From positions 1,116,001 through 1,180,000 of the forward strand of contig OY969900.1 of the NCBI GenBank assembly GCA_963704475.1: a stretch of 64,000 nt of DNA, in the 5' to 3' direction. The stretch is from UBA9655 sp963704475. Its GTDB lineage: Bacteria; Pseudomonadota; Alphaproteobacteria; UBA9655. This document shows positions 24,815 through 34,131 of the stretch, in pieces. Within the stretch, counting starts at the first letter, position 1. Every line of letters begins with the position of its first letter. The notes beneath the pieces were generated by a model. The model saw only the letters and a program-made list of their open reading frames with translations. It did not search any database and was not told the DNA's origin. The translations under genes were made by a program, and so were the position numbers.

Positions 24815-26293
24815 ATGAACAATATTTCACCTTCCCAATTTGATCCAGCAAACATTGACCTTCACACAACGATTGAAAGGCTTGCCCCTCACAGTATTGA
24901 GGCAGAGCAAGCTCTTTTAGGAGCCTTACTACATAATAATCTTGCCTTTGAAAGGGTGGGAGAGTTTCTTCGGCCTGAGCATTTTTCTGACGCCGCCCAT
25001 GGTCGTATTTATGAAGCTATCAGTAACCTTATTAGCCGCGGGCATATTGCCGACCCTATTACGTTAAAAGAATATTTTGACCGGGATAATGCGCTTGCGG
25101 ACGTGGGAGGAGGCCATTACCTTGCTCAGTTAGCCGCAACCCTCATTTCTATCATTAATACGGAAGATTACGGACGAAAAATTTATGACTTTTACCTCAG
25201 GCGTCAGCTTATTGATGTGGGCGAGGGAATCGTTAACGAAGCCCATACCTATGACCTTGATATTATGGCAACGGATCAAATTGAGCTTGCAGAAAAGAAA
25301 CTCTTTGATCTCGCAACTGTTGGTAAACAAGAACGTGGCCTTCAAACATTCTCTTCTGCCCTTAAACAGGCACTCACAAGCGCTGAGGTGGCCTACAAAC
25401 GAGATAGTCACGTTGTAGGTGTCACAACGGGCTTTAAAAAAATGGACGAATGTTTGGGAGGATTTCATCCGTCCGACCTTATTATCCTTGCAGGGCGCCC
25501 CTCTATGGGCAAAACGGCTCTAGCGACAAATCTTGCTTTCAATGCAGCACGCACTGCTTTGGAGAAAAAAGAAGGGGGAGCGGTTGCCTTCTTCTCTCTT
25601 GAAATGTCATCTGAACAATTGGCAAATCGTATTTTAGGGCAAGAAACGGGCCTTTCATCAGACCTTATTCGTCGAGGAGATATTGGAAAATCTGATTTTC
25701 CACGTCTTGTAGAAGTTTCAAATCACTTAAATTCTCTTCCCTTTTTTATTGACGACACCCCAGCTCTTTCTGTTCCTGCTTTAAGAACCCGTGCCCGCCG
25801 TTTGAAACGCCAAGAAGGACTTGGTATGATTGTGATTGATTATCTTCAGCTCCTTTCTAGCCCAGGAAGAAAGAGCGCTGAAAATCGTGTGCAGGAGCTT
25901 TCAGAAATTACCCGCGGTCTTAAGGCTCTGGCCAAAGAATTACATGTGCCTGTCTTAGCTCTCTCTCAGCTTTCTCGTGCAGTTGAGCAACGAGATGACA
26001 AACGTCCCCAACTGGCTGATCTTCGCGAATCAGGATCTATCGAGCAAGACTCAGACGTTGTCATGTTTATTTACCGAGAGGAATATTATCTTTCTCGGAA
26101 AAGACCGACAGGAAGCGAGGATAAAATTGCAGAATGGGAGAGGTCTTTAAAGGCCGTAACCAATGTCGCGGATGTTATGATTGCTAAGCAACGTCATGGG
26201 CCGATTAGCACTGTTCATCTTCATTTTGAAGGAAGATTGACGAAATTTTCAGACCTTGCGGAAACAACGCATCTTCCAGCGTACACGAGGTAG
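24815..26293 (+). CDS. dnaB: Replicative DNA helicase DnaB
   Basis: DnaB unwinds DNA at the fork as a hexamer. The 492 residues have the N-terminal primase-binding domain (HSIEAEQALLGALLHNN), a linker, and the RecA-like ATPase with Walker A in AGRPSMGKTALATN, Walker B in LGMIVIDYLQLLSS and the DnaB motif 4 region ELSEITRGLKALAKEL. An in-frame upstream start would overlap the methyltransferase gene and adds 45 unrelated residues; the ATG at 24815 gives the normal N-terminus. Its 3' end is 7 bases from the convergent lpxC stop. Confidence 0.96.
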   Translation: MNNISPSQFDPANIDLHTTIERLAPHSIEAEQALLGALLHNNLAFERVGEFLRPEHFSDAAHGRIYEAISNLISRGHIADPITLKEYFDRDNALADVGGGHYLAQLAATLISIINTEDYGRKIYDFYLRRQLIDVGEGIVNEAHTYDLDIMATDQIELAEKKLFDLATVGKQERGLQTFSSALKQALTSAEVAYKRDSHVVGVTTGFKKMDECLGGFHPSDLIILAGRPSMGKTALATNLAFNAARTALEKKEGGAVAFFSLEMSSEQLANRILGQETGLSSDLIRRGDIGKSDFPRLVEVSNHLNSLPFFIDDTPALSVPALRTRARRLKRQEGLGMIVIDYLQLLSSPGRKSAENRVQELSEITRGLKALAKELHVPVLALSQLSRAVEQRDDKRPQLADLRESGSIEQDSDVVMFIYREEYYLSRKRPTGSEDKIAEWERSLKAVTNVADVMIAKQRHGPISTVHLHFEGRLTKFSDLAETTHLPAYTR

Positions 26294-26300
26294 AGTGCTC

Positions 26301-27275
26301 CTAATGAAGGATTGCAATTGATTTTAAAGACGGCTCTTGTGTTTCAAAAGTCCAAGCCTTAGGGTCGTTGAAAAGAGCTTGTAGAAGTTTATGATGCAGC
26401 CCGTGACCCGGGCGAATTCCGTAGAATTTACCAAGAAGAAGACCACCACTTAAATGCAGGTCCCCCATCACATCAAGAATTTTGTGGCGAACACATTCAT
26501 CTTCATAGCGTGTCCCTTCTTCATTGAGAACCTTTGTCCCCTCATAAACGAGTGTATTATCAAGAGAGGCGCCTTTTGCAAGACCTCTCGCCCAGAGGGT
26601 TTCAGCGTCTTCTAAAAGACCAAATGTACGGGCAGCGGCAATATCTTTTGTAAAATCATCCCTCAAGGGACGAAAGACTAAATTTTGCCCCTTAAGGGCT
26701 GTTCGGCCTGCAAAATCAAAGTCGACTTCAATTTCATAAAAAGGAGATGGTGAAAGAGAGACTTTCCGCCCCTCTTCTTCAACACTAACGGATTTCAAAA
26801 CGCGAATAACCTTACGCGGTATTCTTTGATCTTTGATTCCTGCGTCCGTAAGAAGACGGACAAAAAAAGAGGAGCTTCCGTCCATAATCGGAAGCTCAGG
26901 CCCATTAATTTCAATGAGAAGATTATCAATGCCACGCGCTGCAAGCGCCGCCATTAAATGCTCAACGGTTGACACAGTAACGCCTTGATGGTCTCCAATT
27001 GTTGTACACTGACGTGTATCTACAACGGTTTGCCAATTGGCCTTAATCTCTTTTCCACCCAAATCTGTGCGGATAAATGTTAGGCCACTCCCAGGGAGTG
27101 CCGGGGAAAGAGACAGAGTTACGGGAGCGCCAGAATGAACACCTATTCCTTGGCAGGAAATGCGACGAGTAATCGTCTTTTGAGAAACGTAAGGTTGCTT
27201 TTTAGCCTCGGTAGGGAGAGAAAAAAAACGAGGTTGAACTTGTGCAAGCGCCACTGCAGTATCCTTTTGATACAT
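26301..27275 (-). CDS. lpxC: UDP-3-O-acyl-N-acetylglucosamine deacetylase
   Basis: LpxC carries out the committed step of lipid A synthesis, removing acetate from UDP-3-O-acyl-GlcNAc with zinc. Zinc ligands are the His in TVEHLMAAL and the His and Asp in HKILDVMGDL; QGIGVHSG near the N-terminus is also typical. The ATG at 27275 gives 324 residues, still ~25 longer than most LpxC; a TTG at 27317 would lengthen it further. Presence of lpxC, GT9 and lnt shows this cell makes an LPS outer membrane. Confidence 0.93.
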   Translation of the reverse strand: MYQKDTAVALAQVQPRFFSLPTEAKKQPYVSQKTITRRISCQGIGVHSGAPVTLSLSPALPGSGLTFIRTDLGGKEIKANWQTVVDTRQCTTIGDHQGVTVSTVEHLMAALAARGIDNLLIEINGPELPIMDGSSSFFVRLLTDAGIKDQRIPRKVIRVLKSVSVEEEGRKVSLSPSPFYEIEVDFDFAGRTALKGQNLVFRPLRDDFTKDIAAARTFGLLEDAETLWARGLAKGASLDNTLVYEGTKVLNEEGTRYEDECVRHKILDVMGDLHLSGGLLLGKFYGIRPGHGLHHKLLQALFNDPKAWTFETQEPSLKSIAILH

Positions 27276-27370
27276 TGATCTAACACTAAGGATAAAATAG
27301 GACTGCGTTTTGTGCAAATCACTGATTATGACGGATTGTTACATATAGCCGGTAAATTGTTGATCTTTCT

Positions 27371-27398
27371 TTGACGCATTCTTAATCTATGTTAAGAT
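27371..27398 (+). promoter_or_regulatory. Candidate sigma-70 promoter for argS
   Basis: TTGACG (27371-27376), a 16-base spacer and TAAGAT (27393-27398) lie 16 bases before the argS start, in the gap between the divergent lpxC and argS genes. Confidence 0.45.
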
Positions 27399-27413
27399 TT
27401 CTTTATTAAAACA

Positions 27414-29171
27414 ATGGCGGATACAATGAACTTTTTCCATCAGTTTCGGCAGGAAATTATAAAAGCGCTTGAAACGCTTGTGAAAAAAGATCTTCTCCCC
27501 AAAGGGCTAAATTTTGATAAGATTACAACTGAACCGCCGCGCGATCCAATCCATGGAGACATTGCAACGAATGCAGCTCTCATTTTAGCTAAGCCCACTC
27601 AAAAAAAACCCCGAGATCTTGCTCACCTCATCGCAGATGCCCTTAAATCCCTCCCTTTTGTAGAGGATGTATTGGTTGCAGGACCTGGGTTTATAAACTT
27701 AAAACTTATTCCTAACTTTTGGCATCAAGAGCTGCTCACCATTCTCAAAGAAAAGAGGAACTATGGATCCTCAACCTTAGGTTTGGGAGAAAAAATTAAT
27801 CTTGAGTATGTCTCAGCAAACCCAACAGGGCCCATTCACGCAGGCCATGGACGGGTTGCGGTTGTTGCAGATGTTGTTGGCACTCTCCTCGAAAAAGTGG
27901 GCTACCTGGTGTGCCGAGAATATTATGTGAATGATGCGGGGGGGCAAGCGGAAAAGCTGGCCCACTCGACTTATCTCCGATACAAGGAAGCACTTGGAGA
28001 GCCTATTGAAGGCATTCCGGAAGGATATTATCCCGGCGACTATTTGAAAGAGGTCGGGCAAGCGCTTGCTGAACGGGATGGGCCTAAGTGGCTATCTTGT
28101 TCACCAGAAGAATGGATGGACCCATTTCGAGAATTTTCTGTTAATGCCATGATGACGAAAATTCGTGACGCTCTTGCATTGATGGGTATTGTCCACGAAG
28201 TCTTTACTTCAGAAACAGAACTTCAGCGCAGTGGCGCTGTTGAAGAAGCTATTCAAACCCTTCGAGATAAAGGGCTAGTTTACGAGGGTGTTCCCGAGAG
28301 ACCTAAAGGAAAATGGGCTGAAAATTGGGAACCTCGCCAGCAGCTTCTGTTTCGCTCAACAGCCTTTGGAGATGATACGGATAGATCCTTACAAAAAGCA
28401 GATGGATCTTGGACGTATTTTGCGGGCGATATTGCCTATCAATATGACAAATTTCGTCGAGGCTACGCTCAGATGATCAATGTATGGGGTGCTGATCACG
28501 CAGGGACCGTGCAGCGTAACCATGCTGCTGTCCAAGCGATTACGGAAAATAAAGGCCATTTGGATGTTATTTTATGCCAAATCGTCCATTTTATGGAGGG
28601 GGGAAAGCCCTTTAAGATGTCAAAACGAGCAGGCACTTTCATTGAAGTCGGCGATGTCATTGATAAAGTTGGAAAAGACCCCTATCGCTTTATGATGATT
28701 AGCCGTAAAAGTGATGCCCACCTTGACTTTGATTTTCAAAAAGTTCTTGAGCAGACAAAAGATAATCCTATTTTTTACATTCAATATGCTCATGCACGTT
28801 GCCATTCTGTGATGCGTATGGCGCAAGATGTTTTTCCGGAATGGAAGAAAACACCGAGCCTGGCTTTGGAGGTATTGGACAATGAGGACGAATTGCAGCT
28901 TCTGAAACTTCTTAGCGGCTGGCCACGTCACGTTGAAAGTGCAGCTCTTGCACGTGAACCCCATCGTTTATGTTATGCCCTCTATGAAATAGCGCAGCAA
29001 TTTCATATGCTCTGGAACAAGGGAAGAGAAAATGCGCTGTTACGGTTTATTCTTCCTCAAGACCAAAAATTAACGCGCGCACGGCTTGCTATGATTCAAG
29101 GAGTTGCGTATGTAATTGCCTCAGGCCTTACTATTTTTGGTGTTACCCCTGTTGAGGAGATGAGAGAATGA
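27414..29171 (+). CDS. argS: Arginyl-tRNA synthetase
   Basis: This class I synthetase charges tRNA-Arg. The 585 residues show the N-terminal tRNA-recognition domain, the HIGH-type motif in NPTGPIHAGHGRV, a KMSK motif in KPFKMSKRAGTF and the C-terminal anticodon-binding DALR domain (HMLWNKGRENALLRF). The start is ATG at 27414, though an ATG four codons later is possible. The stop overlaps the next gene by 4 bases (ATGA). It leads the argS-SPOR-nagZ order common in alphaproteobacteria. Confidence 0.96.
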   Translation: MADTMNFFHQFRQEIIKALETLVKKDLLPKGLNFDKITTEPPRDPIHGDIATNAALILAKPTQKKPRDLAHLIADALKSLPFVEDVLVAGPGFINLKLIPNFWHQELLTILKEKRNYGSSTLGLGEKINLEYVSANPTGPIHAGHGRVAVVADVVGTLLEKVGYLVCREYYVNDAGGQAEKLAHSTYLRYKEALGEPIEGIPEGYYPGDYLKEVGQALAERDGPKWLSCSPEEWMDPFREFSVNAMMTKIRDALALMGIVHEVFTSETELQRSGAVEEAIQTLRDKGLVYEGVPERPKGKWAENWEPRQQLLFRSTAFGDDTDRSLQKADGSWTYFAGDIAYQYDKFRRGYAQMINVWGADHAGTVQRNHAAVQAITENKGHLDVILCQIVHFMEGGKPFKMSKRAGTFIEVGDVIDKVGKDPYRFMMISRKSDAHLDFDFQKVLEQTKDNPIFYIQYAHARCHSVMRMAQDVFPEWKKTPSLALEVLDNEDELQLLKLLSGWPRHVESAALAREPHRLCYALYEIAQQFHMLWNKGRENALLRFILPQDQKLTRARLAMIQGVAYVIASGLTIFGVTPVEEMRE

Positions 29172-29665
29172 CTTTTTCTGTTAATAACGACGACCGCCTT
29201 TGGAGAGAGCAACAAAGGACTTGGTTTCATGGAGCAAGCCCTTTGCGCTTTATGCTCCTTCTTATAGTTATTATTCTTCTCATTGTTGGCGCGTGGTATG
29301 TCTTTTTTTCAAGACCCTCTCCTCAGATAAAAGGTGAAATACCGCTTATTCGAGTGGATGAAATGCCTTTTAAAGTAAAGGCAAAAGACCAAGGCGTCCC
29401 GGGAATTGAGCATCAAGATAAGCTTATTTACGGGCGTATCCGCAATGATCAAACACCGCCTGCTGTTGAGCATATTCTTCCAGAACCTGAACCTATCAAA
29501 ATGATTGAACAATATGTCCCTGAAGATGTGGAATTAGAAAAAAACGTTGAGGAAAATCCTGAAACAAAAACAGAGCCTGTTTCGCCTGAAACCAAGGATT
29601 CTGCCTTTTCTATCGAAGCGTTGATTGATGCTGCTTCAGACACTTCAGAAAAGAAGAAGGATTAA
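29168..29665 (+). CDS. SPOR-protein homologue lacking the SPOR domain
   Basis: A 165-residue bitopic membrane protein (one helix at about 28-48) in the place where alphaproteobacteria encode a SPOR-domain protein between argS and nagZ. The post-membrane motif IPLIRVDEMPFKVKAKDQGV and the HQDKLIYGRI segment match that family. The C-terminal ~70-residue peptidoglycan-binding SPOR domain is absent: the protein ends in an acidic, Pro-rich linker and a stop, and dispersed repeats follow. It is probably truncated, with septal binding lost. It is coupled to argS by an ATGA overlap. Confidence 0.7.
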   Translation: MTFSVNNDDRLWREQQRTWFHGASPLRFMLLLIVIILLIVGAWYVFFSRPSPQIKGEIPLIRVDEMPFKVKAKDQGVPGIEHQDKLIYGRIRNDQTPPAVEHILPEPEPIKMIEQYVPEDVELEKNVEENPETKTEPVSPETKDSAFSIEALIDAASDTSEKKKD

Positions 29666-29700
29666 TGGTCCATGAACTTGAAAGTACCACTTTATCAGTA

Positions 29701-29841
29701 TCATCCTAGACTTACTCCAGTGTGTCATCCCAGACTTACACATCCTTCATTTTTGCAGAAAATGATAGGATATGTTGATCTGGGATCTATAGGAAAATGT
29801 TCTTACCTTAGCCTATGGATCCCTGCTTTCGCAGGGATGAC
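29701..29841. repeat. Intergenic TCATCC-type repeat
   Basis: Contains TCATCCTAGACTT, TCATCCCAGACTT and CCTGCTTTCGCAGGGATGA palindromes, a diverged form of the dispersed repeats. It lies exactly where the missing SPOR domain would be encoded. Confidence 0.6.
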
Positions 29842-29877
29842 ATCGGTGGAAAACCTAAATTGGATTCTTCAAGTACG

Positions 29878-30759
29878 ATGAATATACACCCCCATCCTAT
29901 CATTTTTGGGCTTGCGGGCCTCTCTTTAACAGAGGAAGAAAGGACATTTTTTACGAAAAATCTCCCCGCAGGGTTTATTCTTTTTAACCGAAACATTCAA
30001 AATAAAGAGCAGCTCAGGGCGTTAACTACAGACCTGAAAAAAACCTTCAATAATCCCCCCATTCTGATTGATCAAGAAGGAGGGCGTGTTGCACGACTTA
30101 AACCTCCGCACTGGAGAGCGTACCCTTCTGCACGAGGGCTATCCTCAGAAACGCTTGAAGAAGCCCAAGCTCGCGTTCATGAGACGTATACGTGTATAGC
30201 GCAGGATTTGAGCGCATTAGGAATTACCCACGACTGTGCCCCTGTATTGGATATTGATGTTGAGGGCGCTGACCCCATTATGGGTGACCGAACGTTTAGT
30301 AAAGATCCTACACTTGTTGCAACCTTAGGAGGCATTGCCATCAAAGCGCTTCAAGAAGAAGACATCACCCCCATCATGAAACACTTGCCAGGACATGGGG
30401 CAGCTCAGTGCGACAGTCATAAGGCTCTTCCCGTTGTAGATCTTTCTGTGGATCAGCTTGCGCCTCACTTCACACCTTTTAAAGCAAATGCCGCGTGCCC
30501 TTGGGCGATGACAGCTCATGTTGTCTATGCTGCAATAGACCCAGTTCATTGCGCAACTCACTCTCGGCGTCTTATTCAAGACATTATCCGAGGAGAGATT
30601 GGATTTAAGGGAACGCTTATCAGTGATGATATAGGGATGGGAGCGCTGTCTGGTTCTCTTGGAGAGCGTGCGAGACTGGCGCTTAATGCGGGATGTGACC
30701 TTGTCCTAGAATGTTCTGGAGAGATGAGTAACATGCAAAAAGTGATGGAAGGTATGTAA
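29878..30759 (+). CDS. nagZ: Beta-N-acetylhexosaminidase (NagZ, GH3)
   Basis: NagZ removes GlcNAc from anhydro-muropeptides in the cytoplasm, the recycling step after AmpG import. It has LIDQEGGRVARLKPP, the KHLPGHGAAQCDSH loop carrying the catalytic His, and the nucleophile Asp in LISDDIGMGAL. The upstream open frame is repeat sequence; ATG at 29878 gives MNIHPHPIIFGLAG and 293 residues, somewhat shorter than the usual ~340 at the C-terminus. An AmpG-like permease lies at 34880, so recycling seems to operate here. Confidence 0.92.
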   Translation: MNIHPHPIIFGLAGLSLTEEERTFFTKNLPAGFILFNRNIQNKEQLRALTTDLKKTFNNPPILIDQEGGRVARLKPPHWRAYPSARGLSSETLEEAQARVHETYTCIAQDLSALGITHDCAPVLDIDVEGADPIMGDRTFSKDPTLVATLGGIAIKALQEEDITPIMKHLPGHGAAQCDSHKALPVVDLSVDQLAPHFTPFKANAACPWAMTAHVVYAAIDPVHCATHSRRLIQDIIRGEIGFKGTLISDDIGMGALSGSLGERARLALNAGCDLVLECSGEMSNMQKVMEGM

Positions 30760-30762
30760 TCA

Positions 30763-31422
30763 ATGGACATCTTACTTCGTATTTTTATCTTTGGTCTTCC
30801 CATCCTCTTAGCCATTACACTTCATGAGGCTGCCCATGGCTATGTGGCGCTACGCTATGGAGATGATACGGCCAAGAAAGCGGGTCGTATTTCTTTAAAT
30901 CCTTTCCGCCATGTGGATCCTATTGGCACGATTCTTTTGCCTGGATTTTTGCTGCTCTCCGGGGCGCCTATTTTATTTGGCTGGGCAAAGCCCGTGCCCG
31001 TTAATTTTATGCGTCTCCGTCATCCACGCAAAGATAGTATTTATGTCGCCGGTGCCGGCCCTGCTATGAATCTTTTGCTGGCTTTTATTTCTGCCCTCCT
31101 TTTGAATATCCTTGTTTTTTTTCCCCCTGACGTCAGCCCCCTCTTTCAAGAGATGCTAAGTATTTCGATTCTCATCAACGTTACCCTTGCGGTTTTTAAT
31201 ATGCTCCCTCTTCCCCCTTTAGATGGAGGTCGGGTGGCTGTGGGTCTTTTACCGGATGAGCTAGCCATTCCTCTTGCGCGTCTTGAGCCTTATGGAATGT
31301 TTATTATTTTAGGCCTTCTTTTTATCCCGCCTCTTTTTGGTATTAATATCTTCAGTTGGCTCCTCTTACATCCTATTAAGATGATTGTTGAGTTGGTGCA
31401 AACACTGGCGGGGGTTCAGTAG
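30763..31422 (+). CDS. Site-2 protease family (M50) membrane metalloprotease
   Basis: A 219-residue multi-pass membrane protein with the zinc motif HEAAHGYVALRYGD near the N-terminus and the second motif NMLPLPPLDGGRV. Both are placed as in minimal rhomboid-sized S2P enzymes, which cut transmembrane substrates. It starts 3 bases after nagZ, where many alphaproteobacteria have scpA-scpB, so either those genes were lost or the order differs in this lineage. It has no PDZ domain. The substrate is unknown. Confidence 0.88.
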   Translation: MDILLRIFIFGLPILLAITLHEAAHGYVALRYGDDTAKKAGRISLNPFRHVDPIGTILLPGFLLLSGAPILFGWAKPVPVNFMRLRHPRKDSIYVAGAGPAMNLLLAFISALLLNILVFFPPDVSPLFQEMLSISILINVTLAVFNMLPLPPLDGGRVAVGLLPDELAIPLARLEPYGMFIILGLLFIPPLFGINIFSWLLLHPIKMIVELVQTLAGVQ

Positions 31423-31506
31423 TCAGTGTAACGAGAGATAACGTATTGTATTGCTGCTATATCGCTACACTGCTACACTGCTACACTGACCACTAGGAGA
31501 GACTCC

Positions 31507-31695
31507 ATGGGATTAAGTTTAAGCCATCTTTTAATCGTTTTAGTTGTTGCAGTAATGGTCTTTGGGACAAAACGGCTCCCGTCCTTTATGGCAGATCTCG
31601 CAAAGGGCTTGCGAGCTTTCAAAAAGGGCCTAAAGGAAGAAGAGGACACACCCGTCCTCCCCGTTACCCCCTCTCCGCCAGAGAAAGACGTATGA
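31507..31695 (+). CDS. tatA: Twin-arginine translocase subunit TatA
   Basis: A 62-residue TatA with one N-terminal membrane helix, the hinge FGTKRLPSFMADLAKGLRAF and a short charged tail. TatA oligomers form the passage for folded proteins with twin-arginine signals. AGGAGAG precedes the ATG. Upstream is a short run of CTACACTG tandem repeats. tatB overlaps its stop by 4 bases. tatC, normally the third gene, is absent. Confidence 0.92.
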   Translation: MGLSLSHLLIVLVVAVMVFGTKRLPSFMADLAKGLRAFKKGLKEEEDTPVLPVTPSPPEKDV

Positions 31696-31907
31696 GCTTT
31701 ACGGGCTGGGTAGAAATCCTTTTTGTAGGCTTGATTGCCTTTGTGATTATCGGGCCTAAGGATCTTCCCAAAGTCCTTTTTACATTTGCGCGTTTTATTC
31801 AAACCATCCGCCGTCTTTCAGGGGAGCTCATAGCTGAGTTTGAGGCGATTCGTTATCTCAAAGAGCTTGAAGACGAAAAGGTTGACAAGAATAAAGAAAT
31901 CCACTGA
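31692..31907 (+). CDS. tatB: Twin-arginine translocase subunit TatB, short
   Basis: A 71-residue TatB-like protein: MSFTGWVEILFVGLIAFVIIG would be the membrane helix, followed by GPKDLPKVLFTFARF, where the Pro after GPKDL is typical of TatB. Usual TatB proteins are 100-180 residues, so the amphipathic tail is cut short. The last 55 bases overlap the convergent nuoL gene. tatC is not in the window. The gene probably lost its 3' part in the rearrangement that joined it to nuoL. Confidence 0.85.
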   Translation: MSFTGWVEILFVGLIAFVIIGPKDLPKVLFTFARFIQTIRRLSGELIAEFEAIRYLKELEDEKVDKNKEIH

Positions 31908-33820
31908 CCACCGACATACCACCCGATCATCAGCACAAGGCCGATGATCATGGCAAAAGCATAATGATACACATAGCCTGTTTGGAGACGGCATAAAATA
32001 CGCCCTCCTACAAGGGATAAAGTGGACAGCCCCTCGGGGCCGAGGCCATCAAGGGTTTTTTGATCCCCATTTTTCCACAAGATAGCGCCAAGCTTTAGGG
32101 AAGGCTGCACCAAAAGTCGATTATACAGCTCATCAAAATACCAGCTTTTCAAAAGAAACGTGTAGATCCACCCAAACGTTGCTGAAAGCAGCAACGGCCA
32201 GTTTCGTGCTCCTCTATACATAAAGTAGGCAAGGCCAATGCCAAGAAGGGCCGCAAAGGTAGGAGACCATTCGACCCCTATGGCAACATGATGAGCGGCT
32301 TGAATGACCTCATCTTCAGGCAAGACAAAAACAGCAGCTCCCCAGAAAGGGGTTGTTTCCCCTACAAAAAGGTCATAGAGAGCATAGCCTGAGAAAAGAG
32401 AGCCTGCGCCTAACACCATTAAAGGAATCAGCATGGTCAAAGGAGATTCATGGATATGGCTCATTACCGCATCATTGGCTCGGGGTAGTCCATGGAATGT
32501 AAGGAGCAAAAGACGCCACGCGTAAAAAGCCGTTAGGAACGCTGCACTTACCCCAAAAATAAAGGCTATCTTTCCAACAGGAAGAAGAGAAACCCAATCT
32601 ATCTCAAGGATGATATCTTTAGAGTAAAATCCTGCAAAAAACGGGATCCCTGCAAGGGCTAAACTTCCCACCCACATGAGCGCATAGGTCACGGGAATAT
32701 ACCTCCAAATTCCTCCCATTTTTTGGATATTATGCTCATCTGACATGGCGTGAATCACAGATCCTGCGCCAAGAAAGAGTAATGCTTTAAAAAAAGCGTG
32801 AGTTGTTAGATGAAACATAGACGCACTATAGCCAGAAAGACCCGCTGCCATAAACATATACCCCAACTGACTACAGGTCGAATAGGCAATGATGCGCTTA
32901 ATGTCGTCTTGAACGCAGGCAATTGTTGCAGCCATAAGTGCCGTTATTGCGCCAACAAGGGTAATGATCTCCCGTGCGAGAGGCGCATATTCTAAGAGAG
33001 GCGAAAGACGGACAATCAAAAAGACACCCGCTGTCACCATCGTGGCGGCATGAATTAAGGCAGAAACAGGTGTTGGGGCCTCCATTGCATCCGGAAGCCA
33101 GGTATGGAGTCCAATTTGAGCTGATTTTCCCATGGCGCCAATAAAAAGCAAAATTGAGGCTAACGTAAGCGCATGATAAGAATGTCCAAGAAAGGTCAAG
33201 GTGTCAAACTGATGATCTGCCACCATTCCAAAGACAGCAGAGAAATCAACGGTTCCAAAAAGAACAAAGATGGTCACTATGCCTAAGATTAATCCTATAT
33301 CTCCTATGCGATTAACGAGAAAAGCTTTTATCGCAGCTGCATTAGCTCTTTCTCTATCATACCAGTACCCAATCAAGAGATAAGAGCAAAGACCAACGCC
33401 TTCCCACCCAAAAAGGAGCTGTAAAAAATTAGGGGCTGAGACCAACGTCAGCATAAAAAAGGTAAAAAGACTTAAATAAGCCATAAAACGGGGGATATGG
33501 GGGTCATCTTTCATATACCCAATCGAGTAGAGATGAACCATAAACGAAATAAGCGTAACAATAGCCATCATCACAAGACTTAAACTATCAAGCTGCAGCC
33601 CCCAACTTACTTCAAAAAATTCCACATGCATCCACTGAAAGAGAGGAACGAGAAGTATTTCTTCTGCAAGGGCTATGTTTACAAAGAGAATAGCTGCAAA
33701 AAGTGTTGCCAAAGCCATAAAGGCACACGTTACAATCTGACTCCAAAAACGAGGGGTTAGAGCACTTACAATAGAGCCGAGGAGAGGGAGAAAAACGGTA
33801 AAAATGGCGAGTATATTCAT
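31853..33820 (-). CDS. nuoL: NADH-quinone oxidoreductase subunit L
   Basis: NuoL is the large antiporter-like proton-pumping subunit of complex I. The 655 residues have the conserved core HTWLPDAMEAPTPVSALIHA, ATMVTAGVFLI and multiple membrane helices. A typical NuoL would end soon after RLQTGYVYHYAFAMIIGL; here ~30 more residues, some reading the opposite strand of tatB, are added. It forms an operon with nuoJ and nuoK (2-base gap). nuoM and nuoN, which normally follow, are absent from this place. Confidence 0.95.
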   Translation of the reverse strand: MNILAIFTVFLPLLGSIVSALTPRFWSQIVTCAFMALATLFAAILFVNIALAEEILLVPLFQWMHVEFFEVSWGLQLDSLSLVMMAIVTLISFMVHLYSIGYMKDDPHIPRFMAYLSLFTFFMLTLVSAPNFLQLLFGWEGVGLCSYLLIGYWYDRERANAAAIKAFLVNRIGDIGLILGIVTIFVLFGTVDFSAVFGMVADHQFDTLTFLGHSYHALTLASILLFIGAMGKSAQIGLHTWLPDAMEAPTPVSALIHAATMVTAGVFLIVRLSPLLEYAPLAREIITLVGAITALMAATIACVQDDIKRIIAYSTCSQLGYMFMAAGLSGYSASMFHLTTHAFFKALLFLGAGSVIHAMSDEHNIQKMGGIWRYIPVTYALMWVGSLALAGIPFFAGFYSKDIILEIDWVSLLPVGKIAFIFGVSAAFLTAFYAWRLLLLTFHGLPRANDAVMSHIHESPLTMLIPLMVLGAGSLFSGYALYDLFVGETTPFWGAAVFVLPEDEVIQAAHHVAIGVEWSPTFAALLGIGLAYFMYRGARNWPLLLSATFGWIYTFLLKSWYFDELYNRLLVQPSLKLGAILWKNGDQKTLDGLGPEGLSTLSLVGGRILCRLQTGYVYHYAFAMIIGLVLMIGWYVGGQWISLFLSTFSSSSSLR

Positions 33821-33822
33821 CT

Positions 33823-34131
33823 CTATCCCTTCATCTCGCTCATATTATCGACGACAATGTCCCCTCGATTTCTAAAGTACACAACAAGAATGGCAAGCCC
33901 TATTGCAGATTCGGCTGCCGCAACTGTTAAGATAAACAAGACAAAGACTTGTCCGACAAGGCTGCCAAGAGCTTGAGAAAAAGCAACAAAATTTATATTT
34001 ATTGCCAAAAGCATCAGTTCAATGGACATCAAAAGAACGATCACATTTCGTCGGTTTAAAAAAAGTCCGACGGCGCCAATTGTAAAAAGAAGGGCTGCAA
34101 CGATAAGGTAGTGATCGAGGCTAAGGGACAT
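33823..34131 (-). CDS. nuoK: NADH-quinone oxidoreductase subunit K
   Basis: A 102-residue, three-helix complex I membrane subunit. It has LFLNRRNVIVLLMSIELMLL, where the buried Glu residues in the helices belong to the proton path, and the conserved VAAAESAIGLAILV. The start overlaps the nuoJ end by 11 bases; translational coupling is likely. Full length. Confidence 0.95.
   Translation of the reverse strand: MSLSLDHYLIVAALLFTIGAVGLFLNRRNVIVLLMSIELMLLAININFVAFSQALGSLVGQVFVLFILTVAAAESAIGLAILVVYFRNRGDIVVDNMSEMKG

Noticed and set aside
26301..27317. Longer LpxC starting with TTG at 27317
   Set aside because: An ATG at 27275 is available, and even that version is already longer than usual for the family.
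31423..31506. CTACACTG tandem repeats before tatA as an origin or regulatory iteron
   Set aside because: Only about three short units, no DnaA-box pattern and no replication gene nearby.
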